Assembly (NCBI GenBank): GCA_020205615.1
Contig: CM035165.1
Span: 34,073,544 to 34,137,543 of the forward strand
Direction of reading: 5' to 3'
Origin: Panax quinquefolius
Lineage: Eukaryota > Streptophyta > Magnoliopsida > Apiales > Araliaceae
Length of the DNA stretch: 64,000 nt
Positions 38,301-50,907 of the stretch are shown here, one piece after another. Made by a program: the position numbers and the translations under genes. How positions within the stretch are numbered: position 1 is the stretch's first letter; each line of letters opens with the position of its first letter. The notes beneath the pieces are model-generated. The model searched no databases. It was not told the DNA's origin and worked only from the letters and a program-made list of their open reading frames with translations.

Positions 38301-41300
38301 AGTGTCCGGTTGGACACGGTATCCGACACGGATACTTCTCAATTTTGCCAATTTTTTACACTAAAGTGAAGTATCCAAGTTTTGGACACGGTGTCGGACA
38401 CGGGTACTTCAGGGCAAAGTGAAGAGTCCGAGTAACACAGGGGGAAAACAACAGAATCTTAAAGTTATGAAAAAAATAAGTATTCTCATTAATTATAGGC
38501 TTAAATATGATTTACTATCCTAAACTATAGGTCATATTCCACTTCGGTGATTCACCTTTCAATTTTGTCAATTAGATGATTAAACTATTAATTTTTTTCA
38601 CTTCGGTCCAATTTAAGTTGCCACGTCATAAATTGATGATGTGGCGCGCTGACTAAGCAAACTAATGCCTGTGTAATTAAAAAATATTATTTTAATTATA
38701 TTTTATAAACATCAAGGGTAAATATGTCAAATCATCAATAAATATAAGCAAACCTAAAATAATTTTAGCTTAAATCCTAAATCATTAAACATTAAAATTA
38801 AATGATGAAATGAACAAGATAGAGAGAGACAATAGAGGCGCAGAAAATCAATGGTCGTGAATGGGCGGTCAGCTTCGACTGTCGCACGGCCGAAGACCAA
38901 ATCAATGGCCGTGATCTCACCGACGCACAACAAAGATCACTACTCTCCGTTCTACCAAGTGTCCGACGAAGATTCCTACGACTATTCCTCGAAAGCGATG
39001 CTCTCTCCTTTGTCGCCGGTGGCTTCGGATCGAAGGACAAAGCCGCCACCGTCTTTCTCTCAACGCTCAGGCGGACCTTCTCTCCTTGGTACCCACTCTC
39101 TTCTCTCGGTTTGATTCCGTCACGAAACTAGCTCTCAGATGTGACTGTAGATCTGAAAGCATCGATGACGGAACGCTCATCTTAATCTCAGGACGATTAC
39201 TATAAATTTCACCTCTCTTTTTTTTCTGGCTAGTTTCCGTCACTTATTGGTATTTTGTGTTGGCGACATGAAAATACACGTGTGAAGCTGTTGAAATTTT
39301 GGATTACCTTTGGGTTCAGTTCATATTTAGCATTGTGAAATTAGGGGTTTTGATAAGGCGTAAATGTTATGCAAGCATGTATAAAGTATATTTAACTTTG
39401 TTGGATTTATTTTCTGCTCTGTACAGTTAGTGTATTTGAGTTGCATGTGCTGGATTTTCCATGGAAACAGTGGTTGAAGTAGTGGAAAACAGTGGTTACT
39501 GGATTTTCCATGGAAACAGTGGTTTCGATATCCTCTGCTCTTCATCTTCGCTGGCGACCATGGCGTGGACTGAAATCTGGGGGGCAGGGGTGTTGATTTG
39601 TTTGGTCCAAATGTATTAAAGAAAAGGGTGTGACCATTTTACATCTTTGTCCTTGTAATTCCATATAATATTTTAAATCTAATATAAAATGAATTTTTTA
39701 TTTAACACATCAGCATTGACTTGCCACGTTTTCAAGCCATATCATCAATTTTTGATGTGGCAATTCAATTGAACTATAGTGGAAAAAATTAAAAGTTTAA
39801 TCATCTGATTGACAAAATTGAAAGGTGAATCGTCGAAGTGGAATATAACATATAGTTTAAGATAGTAATTTATATTTAAGCCTTAATTATATAAAGGACC
39901 ATAACAGTAAAAAATTTAATCAAAAGAGATACATAAATTGTAAAATAGACATTCCGACAACATATATAAACAATAAAAGCAACAGAAAGACTTCATATAC
40001 CATAATTAGTTTAGCTAATAACCTGCCGAAAAAATAACTAATCATTGTTAGTTGTTACCAAGGGCTTTTCCATCAGACTCAAGTTTAGAGAAAAGATCAT
40101 CTACATGTTTTAATATAATTTTCAATTTCTGATGTCAAATGATATACTTCACTGAACGGTAACCAATACTGAACATAACATGAACTCACTTGTTCATATA
40201 TATCACTAAAAAAATCCTTCAAGACATGTTCTCAATACCTTAATCAAATCACTAACATAATTGTAAAACAAACATACATATTTTAAGAACAATAAAGTAG
40301 CTGAAAGACTTCATAGACTATAATATATTATAATCTGGAGAATATGAGGGAGGAATTTGATCTATAAAAAAATAAAAGATTGAAAAATTTAATCCTCATC
40401 CAACGCAAACGCATTTAAAGATATGTGTTTCACCCCAAAAAATATATAAACACGCTATTTTTGCATTGTCAAGCTTTTGTTGCACAGCGCTGGCTAATCT
40501 TTTTCTGAAACTTCTAATGTTACTTCACGTTAATATGGTTACAAGTAGACAATACAACAGTAGAATTTCTCCCATTACCTAACTTTCTTTTATTATATAA
40601 GTGATATCACCTCCAATCTCTGCCTCCCTCTAAACTTAAATCAACACGGAAAAGAAACAAAATATTCTTATAGAAATAAATAATATGAAGTTCATGGAAT
40701 ACCTGACGGCCTCGGTCATCCATTGGTATGCACTCAACAGCGATATGTTTATCAACATCATCAGCTGTGATAATATATTCTGGATTGGTGGCTCCTGAAT
40801 TGTAAAAATAAAAATAGACAATAAACATAATTTTGAAGGTCAGAGTATAGTACATTCAAAATCAGCACTAGCCTATGAAGCTACAGAATGCAATTAAATC
40901 GCTTAAAAACTTGCCTTCAATGTACTGCCGAGTGCCGTCCTGAAGATGGCGAACCCACTAACATACAGCCAATAAATTGTCACGAGAATATTTAAGTAAT
41001 TAACATAGAGTATGCTTGCTTAGGAGATATAAATGTTATTTGGATGCAGCTAGTAGTGTTTTACCTGAAACATACATAGAGAAGTTCCACGTACAGGAAA
41101 TCCACAGCCTAAAAGTTTACCACCAGGGATAGCATCTCCACTGATTTGAAACCCTTCAATGCCAGGACTGTCTTCTAAACGGAATCATACAAAGCTTGAT
41201 GAATCTATATATAAAAAATAAAAAAAAATAAAAAAAATAAAAAACATATGCAAGATCCATTACCTTCTAAATCAAAAGAAACATCTGTATCATTCATGTT

Positions 41301-44300
41301 AGGAGGATTAACAGAATAGTCATTAATCCTCTCTTCATATCTCATATTCGGTCTTCTATCTGCCAAACTATCGGGACCAGTTCCTGCAACCTCCCTGTGA
41401 AAGTAAGTTAAAAGAATGAAGAAGACTATTTTCAAAAAATCTGGACAAAGAAACTGAACCAGAAATAACAAAATACTATCATATACTCATCAATAAGTGT
41501 CAACTGTTTCACTGGATCGCGATAAATATGGTAATAATAAGATGGAGTCACGACCATCAGTTGCAAATTGATTATGCACTCAGTAGTAATCGCAAAAATC
41601 AGTAGTCTAAAATTACCCTTTTATGGCAAAGAATGTTTATATTCATGTTTGTGAACTTATGAAGGTCTAGATAAAAGCTTAGTTGTAAATTTCAAGAAAA
41701 GAGTACTGTCGGAGACCTCCAACTTGCTTCAATTATGAGTTCATGAGAGAATAGCTTATTTTGCGTATACTGGCCTAATCATTGAATTTTTCAGGACAAT
41801 TTTCTGTCCATGACTAGAAAAATACAAATGAAAATATATCATGGACCAACAAAACTTTGAGATATTTTTCTTTTTAAATTCAAATGACGAGTTAAGATGG
41901 AAAGTTGAGATTTTTTTCTTTCTACGTATAATAAATTAGCACCTATAAGCTTTCACAATGACATGTACAACAATATCTGTGTTTTTCATGCATACAAACA
42001 AGACTCTGGGGAAAAAGCAATTTATCAGTGTGTATATTTTATACTAGTCCATAAGCTAAATGTAAACAATTCAAAATGAAACACCTATATGCAATAAACA
42101 AGAGCAGGTTATCAAATTAAATCTAGAACTGAAATGTTAACCTCTCAAAGTTGGATGCCAAATTCGGCAGATTGTCATTACGTAAAGACTGGTGCATCTG
42201 ATCAGTAGGCATTAAGCTTGTCATTCGTCTATGATCATTGTCATTAACATATTTTGAAACATTAACAGTTGGTTCCAGATGGCGTTCAACTATATGGTTG
42301 TTATAGAAAGAAGAGTCATGCTGACCCTGCATCAGAATGAAAGTAAAATATTCTAGAACTTGTATAAATCAGGAAGAAGAAAGAATAAGTGATACGATAA
42401 TAAGAAACTCAAAACTTCCAACGGTACCGGTGACATATATGAGATTTGACCACTCAAGAGACTAGAACCAGGAATGTCTTTAACAACAGACTCATTTGTA
42501 GCTTGATGATTTTCCACTGCAGACATTAAATCCCCAATTCTAGCCTGTGAAATAAATTAATTTATCCTCAATGGCTTTTCTTAAAAATAGGGACCCCAGC
42601 AAAATGAGACATAGGATTCTCACAAGAAAATTTTAAAGCTCATAGAAGGAGGGGAAGACAAAAGGCACTTGTGCTTTTATATGATCCGTGTTTGTGTGCA
42701 TGTTTGTCTGCCAATGTAATAAAAGCCACAATGAATCCAATCAAAAGGAAAATCCAGTAACAGGACAGATGTATATTCTCATTAGATGAGTAAAATGGGA
42801 AACAAATCTCAATAACAATTCATTCGTAACACACGGGAGCGTGAGAGGGTGAGATTTGAAAAGAGACCCCAGTAACATGTTATATGGGATACTCACAAGA
42901 AGAAAATTTGAAGTTCATACTTCATAGATCTGTATTTGAGCATGAGTGGAAAGCAAAAAACACTAGTGCTTTTATATGATCTGTGTTTGAAAGCATGTTT
43001 GTCTGCCAATATTATAAGCAACAATGAATCCAGTCGGAAAAAAAACAGTTAAATGACAGATGTATATTCTCAGTAGATTTGGGAGTAGGGACATTACCAA
43101 AATAAATTCGTCCCAAGCAGTGATTGATCATATTTTAATACAAAGGCATACTCTCTATCTTTGTGTGTGGGACAATATACCTAGATATGTATAGACAAAA
43201 AGTTCATACTACAAATCTACAAACCATAATAAACAAGGATAACATAACCTTGAACTCGAGTGACAGTAAAAAATGTTCATAGAAAAGAAAAGAAAAACAT
43301 TATCATTTATATGCAAAAAAGGATTACATCACCTTTTAAGCTTAAGTGACTATATGACAATTGGTAAGTAATAAAAAGGTAGCAATCTTACATGTGAAGT
43401 TCTAATCTTCAACTGCAGTTGATCAAGTATATGCTGCCATTAAAAAAGAAAAAAAAGAAGAGATACTTAGGGAAAACTAAAGCCTGATTGTAAACATCTA
43501 GAAACATATATACAAAAAATTAAAATGGCTACATGAATTACAATTCAAAAAAAATTTTGTGAAGCTAAAGAAAGAAGGTTTGGAAACAGACAACTGAGAA
43601 TTGAAGGTAAAAAATATTGCTTGCTAAACATAAAAGAAAACTAGACCAACATTTAATGATATTGGCTGTCTACACCACGGCTAAATTGCTTGTGCAGGAC
43701 TCATTTACTACTTGCAGCCTTTATATTTCATACCTTTACGCTGCTGGAAAGAGTAGAAGCATTAATAACACGAGGCCAAATGCCATATTCAGCTAATAAC
43801 CCAAGCATGGATGACACAAAGATATATCGCTCATCTTCTACATCCTGATACACAAGTATATGATAAACAAGGGAAGAGAAAGAGGGAGAGAGAAGTATAT
43901 AAGAGACAGATAATAGTATACACTGTTCATTATATCAAATAGATTAAGAGGAAAATTTTAAAAACAAAACTTCCTACATAATTTGGATGTAGTTGTTTAT
44001 ATAGTTCATTAATCCAGAAAATTATGGTGAATTGTTGGTGCATATGCCAGCATTGACGTACTGATATTATCAAAAATACAAACTAGAATTTGGAATGGAA
44101 TTGCTTGAGTCTCCTTGTGAGATCTCCAGCCTTATATAATATCTTTAGGAATTATGATGCCCAAAATCAAGGGATTGTTGATGAAATTTCCTTGCATCAT
44201 TATCTTGATGATACACTTTTTTCAAATAATTCAACATCTCAGCGGCTGTTTGATAAACCAGGAGATTTAAGCCAATATGAGGTTCAATAGAGCTTACAAT

Positions 44301-46567
44301 CCAACTCATGACTTTGGCATTGTTCTTGCTACATTTCTTAATTTCAGCATCCTTAGAAGGATTAGTTGGTTGATCCTTAGATGGAACAGTTGGTTTAACA
44401 TCAGACCCATCTACGAAACCCCACATTTCATTGCCTTGGATAAAACAGTGAAGATGAAATTCCCACAAAAAATAATTTTTCCCATCGAAACAGACTGGGA
44501 TCAAAAGTACTTTTTTCTCCAAACATGATGCAACCAAGAAGGGACTGATATAAAAAATCAAGTATCCCATAAATCAGAAGCCTCAAAAGGAGCTTACACT
44601 GGACACAAAATTGTCTCCAAGAGAAGACAAACAAATTGAAGAAACAAAATCTTCTAAGAACTCTCTTGGCTCTGATACCATATCAAAAATACAAACTAGA
44701 ATTTGGAATGGAATTACTTGAGTCTCCTTGTGAGATCTCCAGCCTATATAATATCTTCAGGAATTATGATGCCCAAAATCAAGGGATTGTTACATTAGTA
44801 CAGGGCTGTTACATCAGTTACAAAATAAATATCTACATCCTACAATCAAGCCCCAGATTGCAAGGGGCTGTAATCACGGGGCTGCTGCTATATTCTATTA
44901 GTTGACTATCTAAAACCACGTTCAAAATTAGTATAATTTCCGTATATGGTTGCCATATTAGCGTTGATTAATAACTATTGTCAGATATTACATATTGCTA
45001 GTAATCAATACATATCAACATTACATGCTGAAGGCAATGTATATATGAAAGACTAACATGTGAGGGTTCAATTAATTAACATGCAAAAGGATTCCATGCC
45101 AACTTTTCATGTTCAAGAACATTGTCATCTCGACACACATAACTGAAGCCAAATATATGACCATGGGGTAAAGGATATATAAAGAACTCAAGTAGAAGAA
45201 GCCCTCACTCCTCTTTAAAAAATGTCATAACCAGAGGACTGTTATACCTCAACCTGTGGCAGTTACATACAGTTAAGTACTATAGTTTCTTTCTAAGGAA
45301 TGCCCCTCTGCCATTGTTCATGTTTCTTTTTTTAATATATATTTGCAATCAAGCATGTTTAAAAAAAAAGTTTCATACAGTGTTCTAAAGATTAGTTGTG
45401 CTTTCTATGTATACAACACACAAACTAAAATCAACAAAAGGCATAACATTTTTTAACCAAAAATTTAGTTTATGAAAACTCTGATCCATCCAGATAAATA
45501 GGTAATACTAAGCTTCAAATGACAAAATAGATAGCTGATAAAAAAAATGACAGTATAGACATTATATAGTTATATTAAAGAGTACAAATATGCAAAAGCT
45601 TGGGGAACGAGCTTATGGTTCACCTTCAACTCATGAGTCAAATTTAGATTGTTCTCCATATCACCTTTTCTGCGAGCCAGTTCTTCCGAGGCAAAACTTA
45701 CGATTTCAGTTTGCTTCTCATCTAGAGCCTGTAGTCAAAATAATGTTTCTTAAGAATCCCTACTTTGCAGGGAAGGACCATACGCATTGGTTGAGATTGA
45801 TGGCATAAGCAACAACAAGAGAAAATAAGAAGAAGGGGAAAAAACTACTAATTCTTCCAGAAAATAAACAAACCATTCGCAGGTCCGCAACTTTGCTTTC
45901 CAGTGTATATTTCTCATTCAACAGCTGCAATTCCTGACATCACAGAGGACAACAAATTGTTTATCAAGTAAAAGATGTAGAAGCAAGTGTAGTTTAGTGG
46001 GGTAAATCCAGCCCTCAGGACAATGGCATACCTTAATGCTGGCACCAACAATTTGTTCACGAAGAGACATTATTTCATCCTTTTGCGCTTTGACCCGTGA
46101 ATAAAGTTCCTAATACAAAGTTCATTAGAAATGGAAACAGTACTAGGCTCTACATAAGTTTAACACTTGAAACCCCCCACAAGTGAATGTAAAAATCAGT
46201 ACCATAATCTCCTGGTCTTGAAAATGGTTAGGATTGTCATTTCTGTTTAAATTCTTTGAAAAGGAACTTGCTTCAGACTTATGCCTACATCATATATAAA
46301 GATTGCTTTGATCAAGTCATAGTAAATGGTAGAAATAAAGTCATACTGATTGGTACGAGTACACATAAAACTCTTCTATCAGGTAACAGAGGTCAGGGAT
46401 CACCTGCTTGGCGAATTAGAGGTTTGTGTCTGGATACCAACACCTTTATCGTTATTCACGGAGCTCTTATTGAAAGACATTGATTTGGCAGTTCTATGTA
46501 CTCTGGCAGACAATAGTTCATTGGACAAAAAATAACTTTTTCCATCATCACCATGTTGATGATGCAT
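35358..46567 (-). CDS. 550-residue coiled-coil / Ig-like (A9) / PH-like protein
   Basis: Seventeen coding exons join in phase: 46404-46567, 46203-46284, 46032-46109, 45874-45933, 45624-45728, 43734-43844, 43392-43433, 42428-42544, 42142-42326, 41264-41394, 41065-41174, 40915-40957, 40703-40794, 37844-37892, 37078-37148, 35984-36103, 35358-35450. Start [13 protein letters not shown] follows an in-frame TAA 12 bases upstream; the end is FNTYNDMR. Residues about 85-165 are coiled coil ([29 protein letters not shown]). Residues about 361-450 form an Ig-like A9-type domain ([41 protein letters not shown]), as in the plant microtubule protein AIR9 and actin-bundling SCAB1. The C-terminus (about 455-550: [28 protein letters not shown]) looks PH-like, the SCAB1 order. 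Function is unknown to me; a cytoskeletal or scaffold role is inference from this layout. Intron 12 has a GC donor (AAG|GCAAGT at 40914). Introns contain several transposons, yet every exon is open, so the gene is probably functional. Confidence 0.88.
37261..37374. repeat. Perfect 57-bp tandem duplication in intron 14
   Basis: Units 37261-37317 and 37318-37374 are identical, starting acatatgtactgatataaca. The identity implies recent origin or an assembly artefact. It lies about 110 bp upstream, in transcript order, of the acceptor at 37149. Confidence 0.95.
38278..38440. mobile_element. 163-bp MULE-type MITE in intron 13
   Basis: Perfect 13-bp terminal repeats CTGTGTTACTCGG / CCGAGTAACACAG. 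A perfect 9-bp TSD, GGGGAAAAC, lies at 38269-38277 and 38441-38449; 9 bp points to Mutator-like elements. Inside are repeated ggacacggt and gacacggatacttc phrases in both orientations. No coding capacity. Confidence 0.85.
38498..39882 (+). mobile_element. Pack-MULE 1, carrying an F-box gene fragment (intron 13)
   Basis: Long terminal inverted repeats of more than 130 bp start GGCTTAAATATGATTTACTA on the left and end ...TATATTTAAGCC on the right. A perfect 9-bp TSD, TTAATTATA, lies at 38489-38497 and 39883-39891. Shared inner marks are cacttcggtgattcacctt and caattttgtcaattagatga. There is no transposase; the middle holds a GC-richer captured gene piece (38851-39190). Same TIR family as Pack-MULE 2 at 53655-61131. 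It sits in an intron of the 550-residue gene, in reverse to it. Confidence 0.9.
38851..39190 (+). pseudogene. Captured VFB/SKIP2-type F-box/LRR fragment
   Basis: The first frame (38851-38989) reads [18 protein letters not shown], then [17 protein letters not shown]. The second (from 38990) reads [49 protein letters not shown]. This is the N-terminus of the plant VFB/SKIP2 F-box family, which normally has an F-box core (about 20 residues) between SDE-DYTS and RKRCSLVCRRW. That core is deleted here and the frame shifts at the join. The first LRRs follow and break off near ISG. It is a transduplicated fragment and cannot be a working F-box protein. Confidence 0.8.
42600..43090. repeat. Diverged tandem duplication in intron 7
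   Basis: Two units of about 210 bp, 42600-42790 and 42885-43085, share tgcttttatatgat, gcatgtttgtctgccaat and gacagatgtatattctca. They are clearly diverged, so the event is old. Non-coding. Confidence 0.75.
44073..44900 (-). mobile_element. Deleted Ty1/copia element in intron 5
   Basis: Direct repeats (44073-44180 and about 44683-44790, continuing to about 44900) contain gaatttggaatggaatt and gaattatgatgcccaaaatc; these are LTR parts. A full initiator-tRNA-Met primer site, TGGTATCAGAGCCAAGAG, reads on the minus strand at about 44666-44684. Between them the minus strand encodes gag: [47 protein letters not shown]. The gag frame runs straight into the left LTR at about 44180, so the rest of gag, all of pol and the front of that LTR are deleted. 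It is in the same orientation as the host gene. Confidence 0.85.
44181..44550 (-). pseudogene. copia gag fragment of the intron-5 element
   Basis: About 120 residues of the plant copia gag N-terminal region ([16 protein letters not shown] ... [15 protein letters not shown]). The frame is open but lacks an element context and ends by running into LTR sequence ([12 protein letters not shown]). Confidence 0.7.
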
Positions 46568-47149
46568 TTCACCACATTACTCTCAGTTACATGTAGTACT
46601 GCATGATCTAAACCCTCTTCCCACGTACTGCATGGAGCTACTCCTAAAAATCATCAAGTAAATCACCAGAGTTCAACACAAGCAGATAAAAGATATTCCA
46701 ATCCTAAAACTAAAAATGTCAAATGGTGCATGAAGCAACGAACTAGGCCATGAAAAAGATGTAAACGCATATATTACACAGCCATGCGAAGAAAAGGTAG
46801 CATGGTAATTATATGGCTTTCTTCAGTTGTAATTATAGCTACAACATAGCAATTGAAAGGAATCAACATCAATCATTCATATAAATCCCTAACCAAAATA
46901 ATACACATTGTTGAAATTCATAGCGGAAATTGAAAGAACATATGCACCAACACCTGATGTTTATGTTGGAACAGAATGATCAACATTGACATACAAGTAG
47001 ATTTGGACTAATATTCAGAGATAGGCATGGAAACCAAAGGGATTTATGGAGAACTTGTTGATTTAATTTTGAAGTGGAAGATGGAACTATGGTTCAAAAA
47101 CAAATTGCAGATACATTTAACAGGTAGCATGAGTATCAGTACATATAAT

Positions 47150-47880
47150 GATAACCTACTTTTACTTTAATATCTGAAATGCATTTTTTAACTGAGCCCT
47201 TTTTCTGAATTAATTCCTTTTAGAGATACCGTTCCCGTGACCTTTTATCAGTGTCAGAATATATCCTAATAGCATCCATATTCCATTGCCATAAACTGAT
47301 CTTCCTATGAAGCAGGACAAGACAGAGCACCCAACACAAGTAAAGACTAAAGACCTATGAAAGTAATTTGTAAGCCGACATAGTACTAGAAACTTGACCA
47401 CCTATCTTATTCTTTAACTGATTGCTTACTATCCTTGTGATCCTTAACATTTTCAGCAGTCTTTACACTGGCCAGAACTCTAACTTATGCCCCTTCACAT
47501 ATACATGCTACCATATAGATTGTTATGACAGTTCTTAAGTCACTAAATGTAATGATAACCTCTTTTACTTTAATATCAGAAATGCCATTTTTCACTGAGC
47601 CCTTTTTGAAGATCCAGTTCGTGAACTTTATCAGGGTCGAATATCATATCCTAATAGCTTCCATATTCCATTGGCGTACATTGATCTTCCTATGAAGCAG
47701 GACAAGACAGAGACCTATGATAGTAATCTAATCATAGTACTAGAAACTTGCCACCTACCTTATTCCTTATCCGGCTGCTTACTGTCCTTGTCATCCAAAA
47801 CATTTTCAGCATTCTCTACACACTGACCCGAACTCCAACAACTTATGCCTGAAACTTCACATATACATGCACCCTATAAA
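47150..47880. repeat. Tandem duplication of about 400 bp upstream of the first coding exon
   Basis: Units at about 47150-47480 and 47560-47880 share actttaatatctgaaatgc, tccatattccattg and cctatgaagcaggacaagac. Diverged by substitutions and small indels. The region lies in what would be the 5'-UTR intron of the 550-residue gene. Short ORFs in it are not convincing. Confidence 0.75.
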
Positions 47881-49878
47881 AATTTATTGTAGTTCTTAAG
47901 TTTACCACGCTAGAAATGGATAATAATAGACAGAAGTGCAAATGAAACATATAAGAAACTAACAAGGTCCCATATAGGAATCACATAACATAGAGAAGAA
48001 GAGGCAGCAACCTGACAGTAAACTCCTTCTGTAATTCACTCTTTTATCAAGAGCATTTAGGAGAAGAGTCGCCAACTGAAAATGTCCCATAGGAATCACA
48101 TAGATTAACTTCTCAACAATGTGAGAATGTAACTCTCTGTATATGGCCCTTCCAGCATCAAGAAAAATCCTACTCAGTGTATTCAAAGGTAACCTATTTC
48201 AAACTAAAATATTATGAAAAGTCAGGCAGGCATTCCACATATTACGTCTTTATCCATAGTAACAGGGAGGGTCTAGAACTAGAGAGTTTGTATTAAAATT
48301 GGAAGATGACAAAACTGCCTTCAAAGAGCCAGATCCTATCCATCAAAAAAATAATCCACTCCCATGGGAGAGCTTCAATTCTAGCCGGCATGTATCCACT
48401 ACATGTATTATTATGCTTTACCATTTCTTAGCTAATACTTGCACAGTTGCACATATTTTTGAAATGCTTTCTGTTTTGAAAAGATGATTATATTAAGTTT
48501 CCTAACAATAACCCTTGATTCCATACACATGGTAATTCACTCAACTGTAACTATGGGCTGCCGCTCATAAAAAGTTAACACTAAATCAAATCCACAACCA
48601 ACTTGTGGAGACCTTTGAAACACCCCATAAGATACTTCAACTTCAATTTGTTAAACAAGCTAGTCCCAATACGAATCTCTTTGTGGTGACTGCAAGGGTC
48701 AACCCCTTACTGGGACAAAATTCATGAGTTTTCACTAGACCCAGGTTTAAGATGAAATAGCAATTAAATAGTACAAACAAACTGTATAGCTCTAAAAGTT
48801 AAACATATTCCCTCATCAATGACAACAGCTAACCACATTCCAGGAAAACCTATAAAGGACATAGTCAGAAACTTTATCTGCAATCCATCAAAAACCAAGT
48901 TCTCACCCATGACATAAGTTCTGACTTGACCAATATACTCAGTAAATTAATAATCTAAACTAACATTTAGAACCGGAATTTATGACAACATACAAGTCAA
49001 TTCATATATAAATTAATTCAAACGAATACAACACCTTTTTTTTCCCTTTTGTATCGATCTCTCCACTTAAAGGGGAAAGGAAAGAAAAACATAAAGACAA
49101 CGGTCATTACTTCCAAAACTTTTTGACCAACCTCAATTAGGAAATCAGTCATCTAAACTAACATATGAAGACTCGCATTTCTGACATAGCTTTACAAGCC
49201 TAATCATATTAAAAACTTCTACCCTGAGCACACACAATCGAACTGTAGACAATCAAAAGTGAATCCAACCCATGAAATAATTTGATCTAAATTCAACAGA
49301 ATACAAAACCTGATCTCCTTTTGCATCAGTCCCTCAAAAATCAAGTCCTTAAAAGACACAGTCTGTCATCCACTACGGCAATACTTCAAAAGTTCAAATT
49401 CAAACTTAATCAGTAAACTAAACTAGCATATATAAGGAATCAAGTTTGCAGCATATCTTTAACATAAAAAGAATTCAACAAATACTATTTTGTTTTATTT
49501 TTGGATTTCTAAATTCTCAAAAAGAAAAGGCCTGATTCTTGAACCATGAACCCAGCTCCAAAAAATAGCTTCAGAGTCTAATTAACTAAGCATTCAACAA
49601 ACCCAGGGGTTTTTTTTCTTTTTTACAGGGGAAAAAACATAATTGAATAACAAAGAAGAAGACTTAATGACAAAACAAACCTATAGAAAGTTCATCAAAG
49701 TGAAACCCACTCAAGTAAACATGGAAATGCATTAAAAAACAAGAAGGAAGAAGGAATCAAAAGCAGAAAGAAGATTAATACCAATAATAGATTCTCATAA
49801 CTTCAATGATGCATACAGATAGATATACCAACCCAGAAACTCATTCGTTTCGATGTAAATATAGAGGGTATATTTACC

Positions 49879-49985
49879 TTTCCGTGTTTTGCATAATTAG
49901 AACATGAAGAGGCTAAAATGCCAGATCCATCAATCATATAAAAAGGATAGAGATAGAGGGGGACATTGTAATATTTGGTGAGAAT
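49879..49985 (-). other. Possible 5'-UTR exon of the 550-residue gene
   Basis: On the minus strand, a CT-rich stretch (ccccctctatctctatcc) leads to caaaacacggaaag followed by a good donor, GTAAATAT, at 49878-49871. A first non-coding exon here with a 3.3-kb intron to the first coding exon is plausible, but I see no proof of transcription. The DNA between 46600 and 49870 holds no supported coding exon. Confidence 0.35.
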
Positions 49986-49989
49986 AGAA

Positions 49990-50907
49990 AATAATCAGAT
50001 GTGGACCGTTGGGGAATTTTGCAACTGTAAATACATAGTAAGTTACGTTTTAGACATATGTACAATAATTAAGAAAATAATTAAAAATCATTAACTATAT
50101 TATTAATTATCTATAATATTCTTTACCTTACATATAATAGTCGAGGAATAGATCAAAGAGTTTTATCGGAAGAAAGAAAAAAAGACTTAAGAGCAGAGAA
50201 GTAGTATAGGATAATGATAAATATGAATCAAAAAATTAGGTGGAATAATGAGGGGCAATTTGAGAAAAATTATGATCAATTCTTCTAGATAACCATAAAT
50301 GACAAATAATTAAGAATAACAAAAAAAAAATCTAAAATGACCAACATATAAGAATGGAGGGAATATTAGTTAGTCAGAGACTTAAAGCTAAAAATTAGTG
50401 AAAATAGGGAAATAATGAAGTGTATATAGAGAGAGTAATCTATACCTATACCTGTACTAAAAATAGCTATACCTATACTAAAAATAGCAAAGCCATACCA
50501 AATAACTACAACTTTTTCCATTATTTTTTTTTTCTGTTTTAAATCACTTGCTTCTTCTTTTCTTTGTATATTATTTGATATTTTTATTTTATTTTTCTCA
50601 CGTAAAGGTTAGATTCACTGTTAATATAAAATATCAAATATATATATAAAAATATTAATTCCCTACTCTCTTTTTTCTCTCTATTCTAACAGTATTCCTC
50701 AACTTCATCAATTTGCAATTTTTACTTGATTACAATTATTATACTTTATATTTTCTCAGTTTAACTTTTATAACCAAGAAAATAGTTTTAAATAATATTT
50801 TTTCAGTTTCACAAAATGACAGAAAAAAAGAAAAATTCATTCATAACTTTATAAATTTTGTAATTTTTTTTTGTTAATTTAATAGTACGACATACAATAA
50901 GTGAATA
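49990..50907. other. Promoter-side intergenic DNA with Stowaway-like remnants
   Basis: AT-rich, no gene. The phrase gttttagacatatgtacaataattaag near 50047, and aagaatggagggaata near 50351 (reverse tattccctccattctt), look like the two ends of a Stowaway-type MITE. The first end is incomplete. A similar phrase is at 53560-53630. Confidence 0.35.

Noticed and set aside
47959..48186. Minus-strand ORF IVEKLIYVIPMGHFQLATLL
   Set aside because: Plausible composition, but no recognised family, no convincing splice sites to the host gene, and it overlaps a region with repeats.
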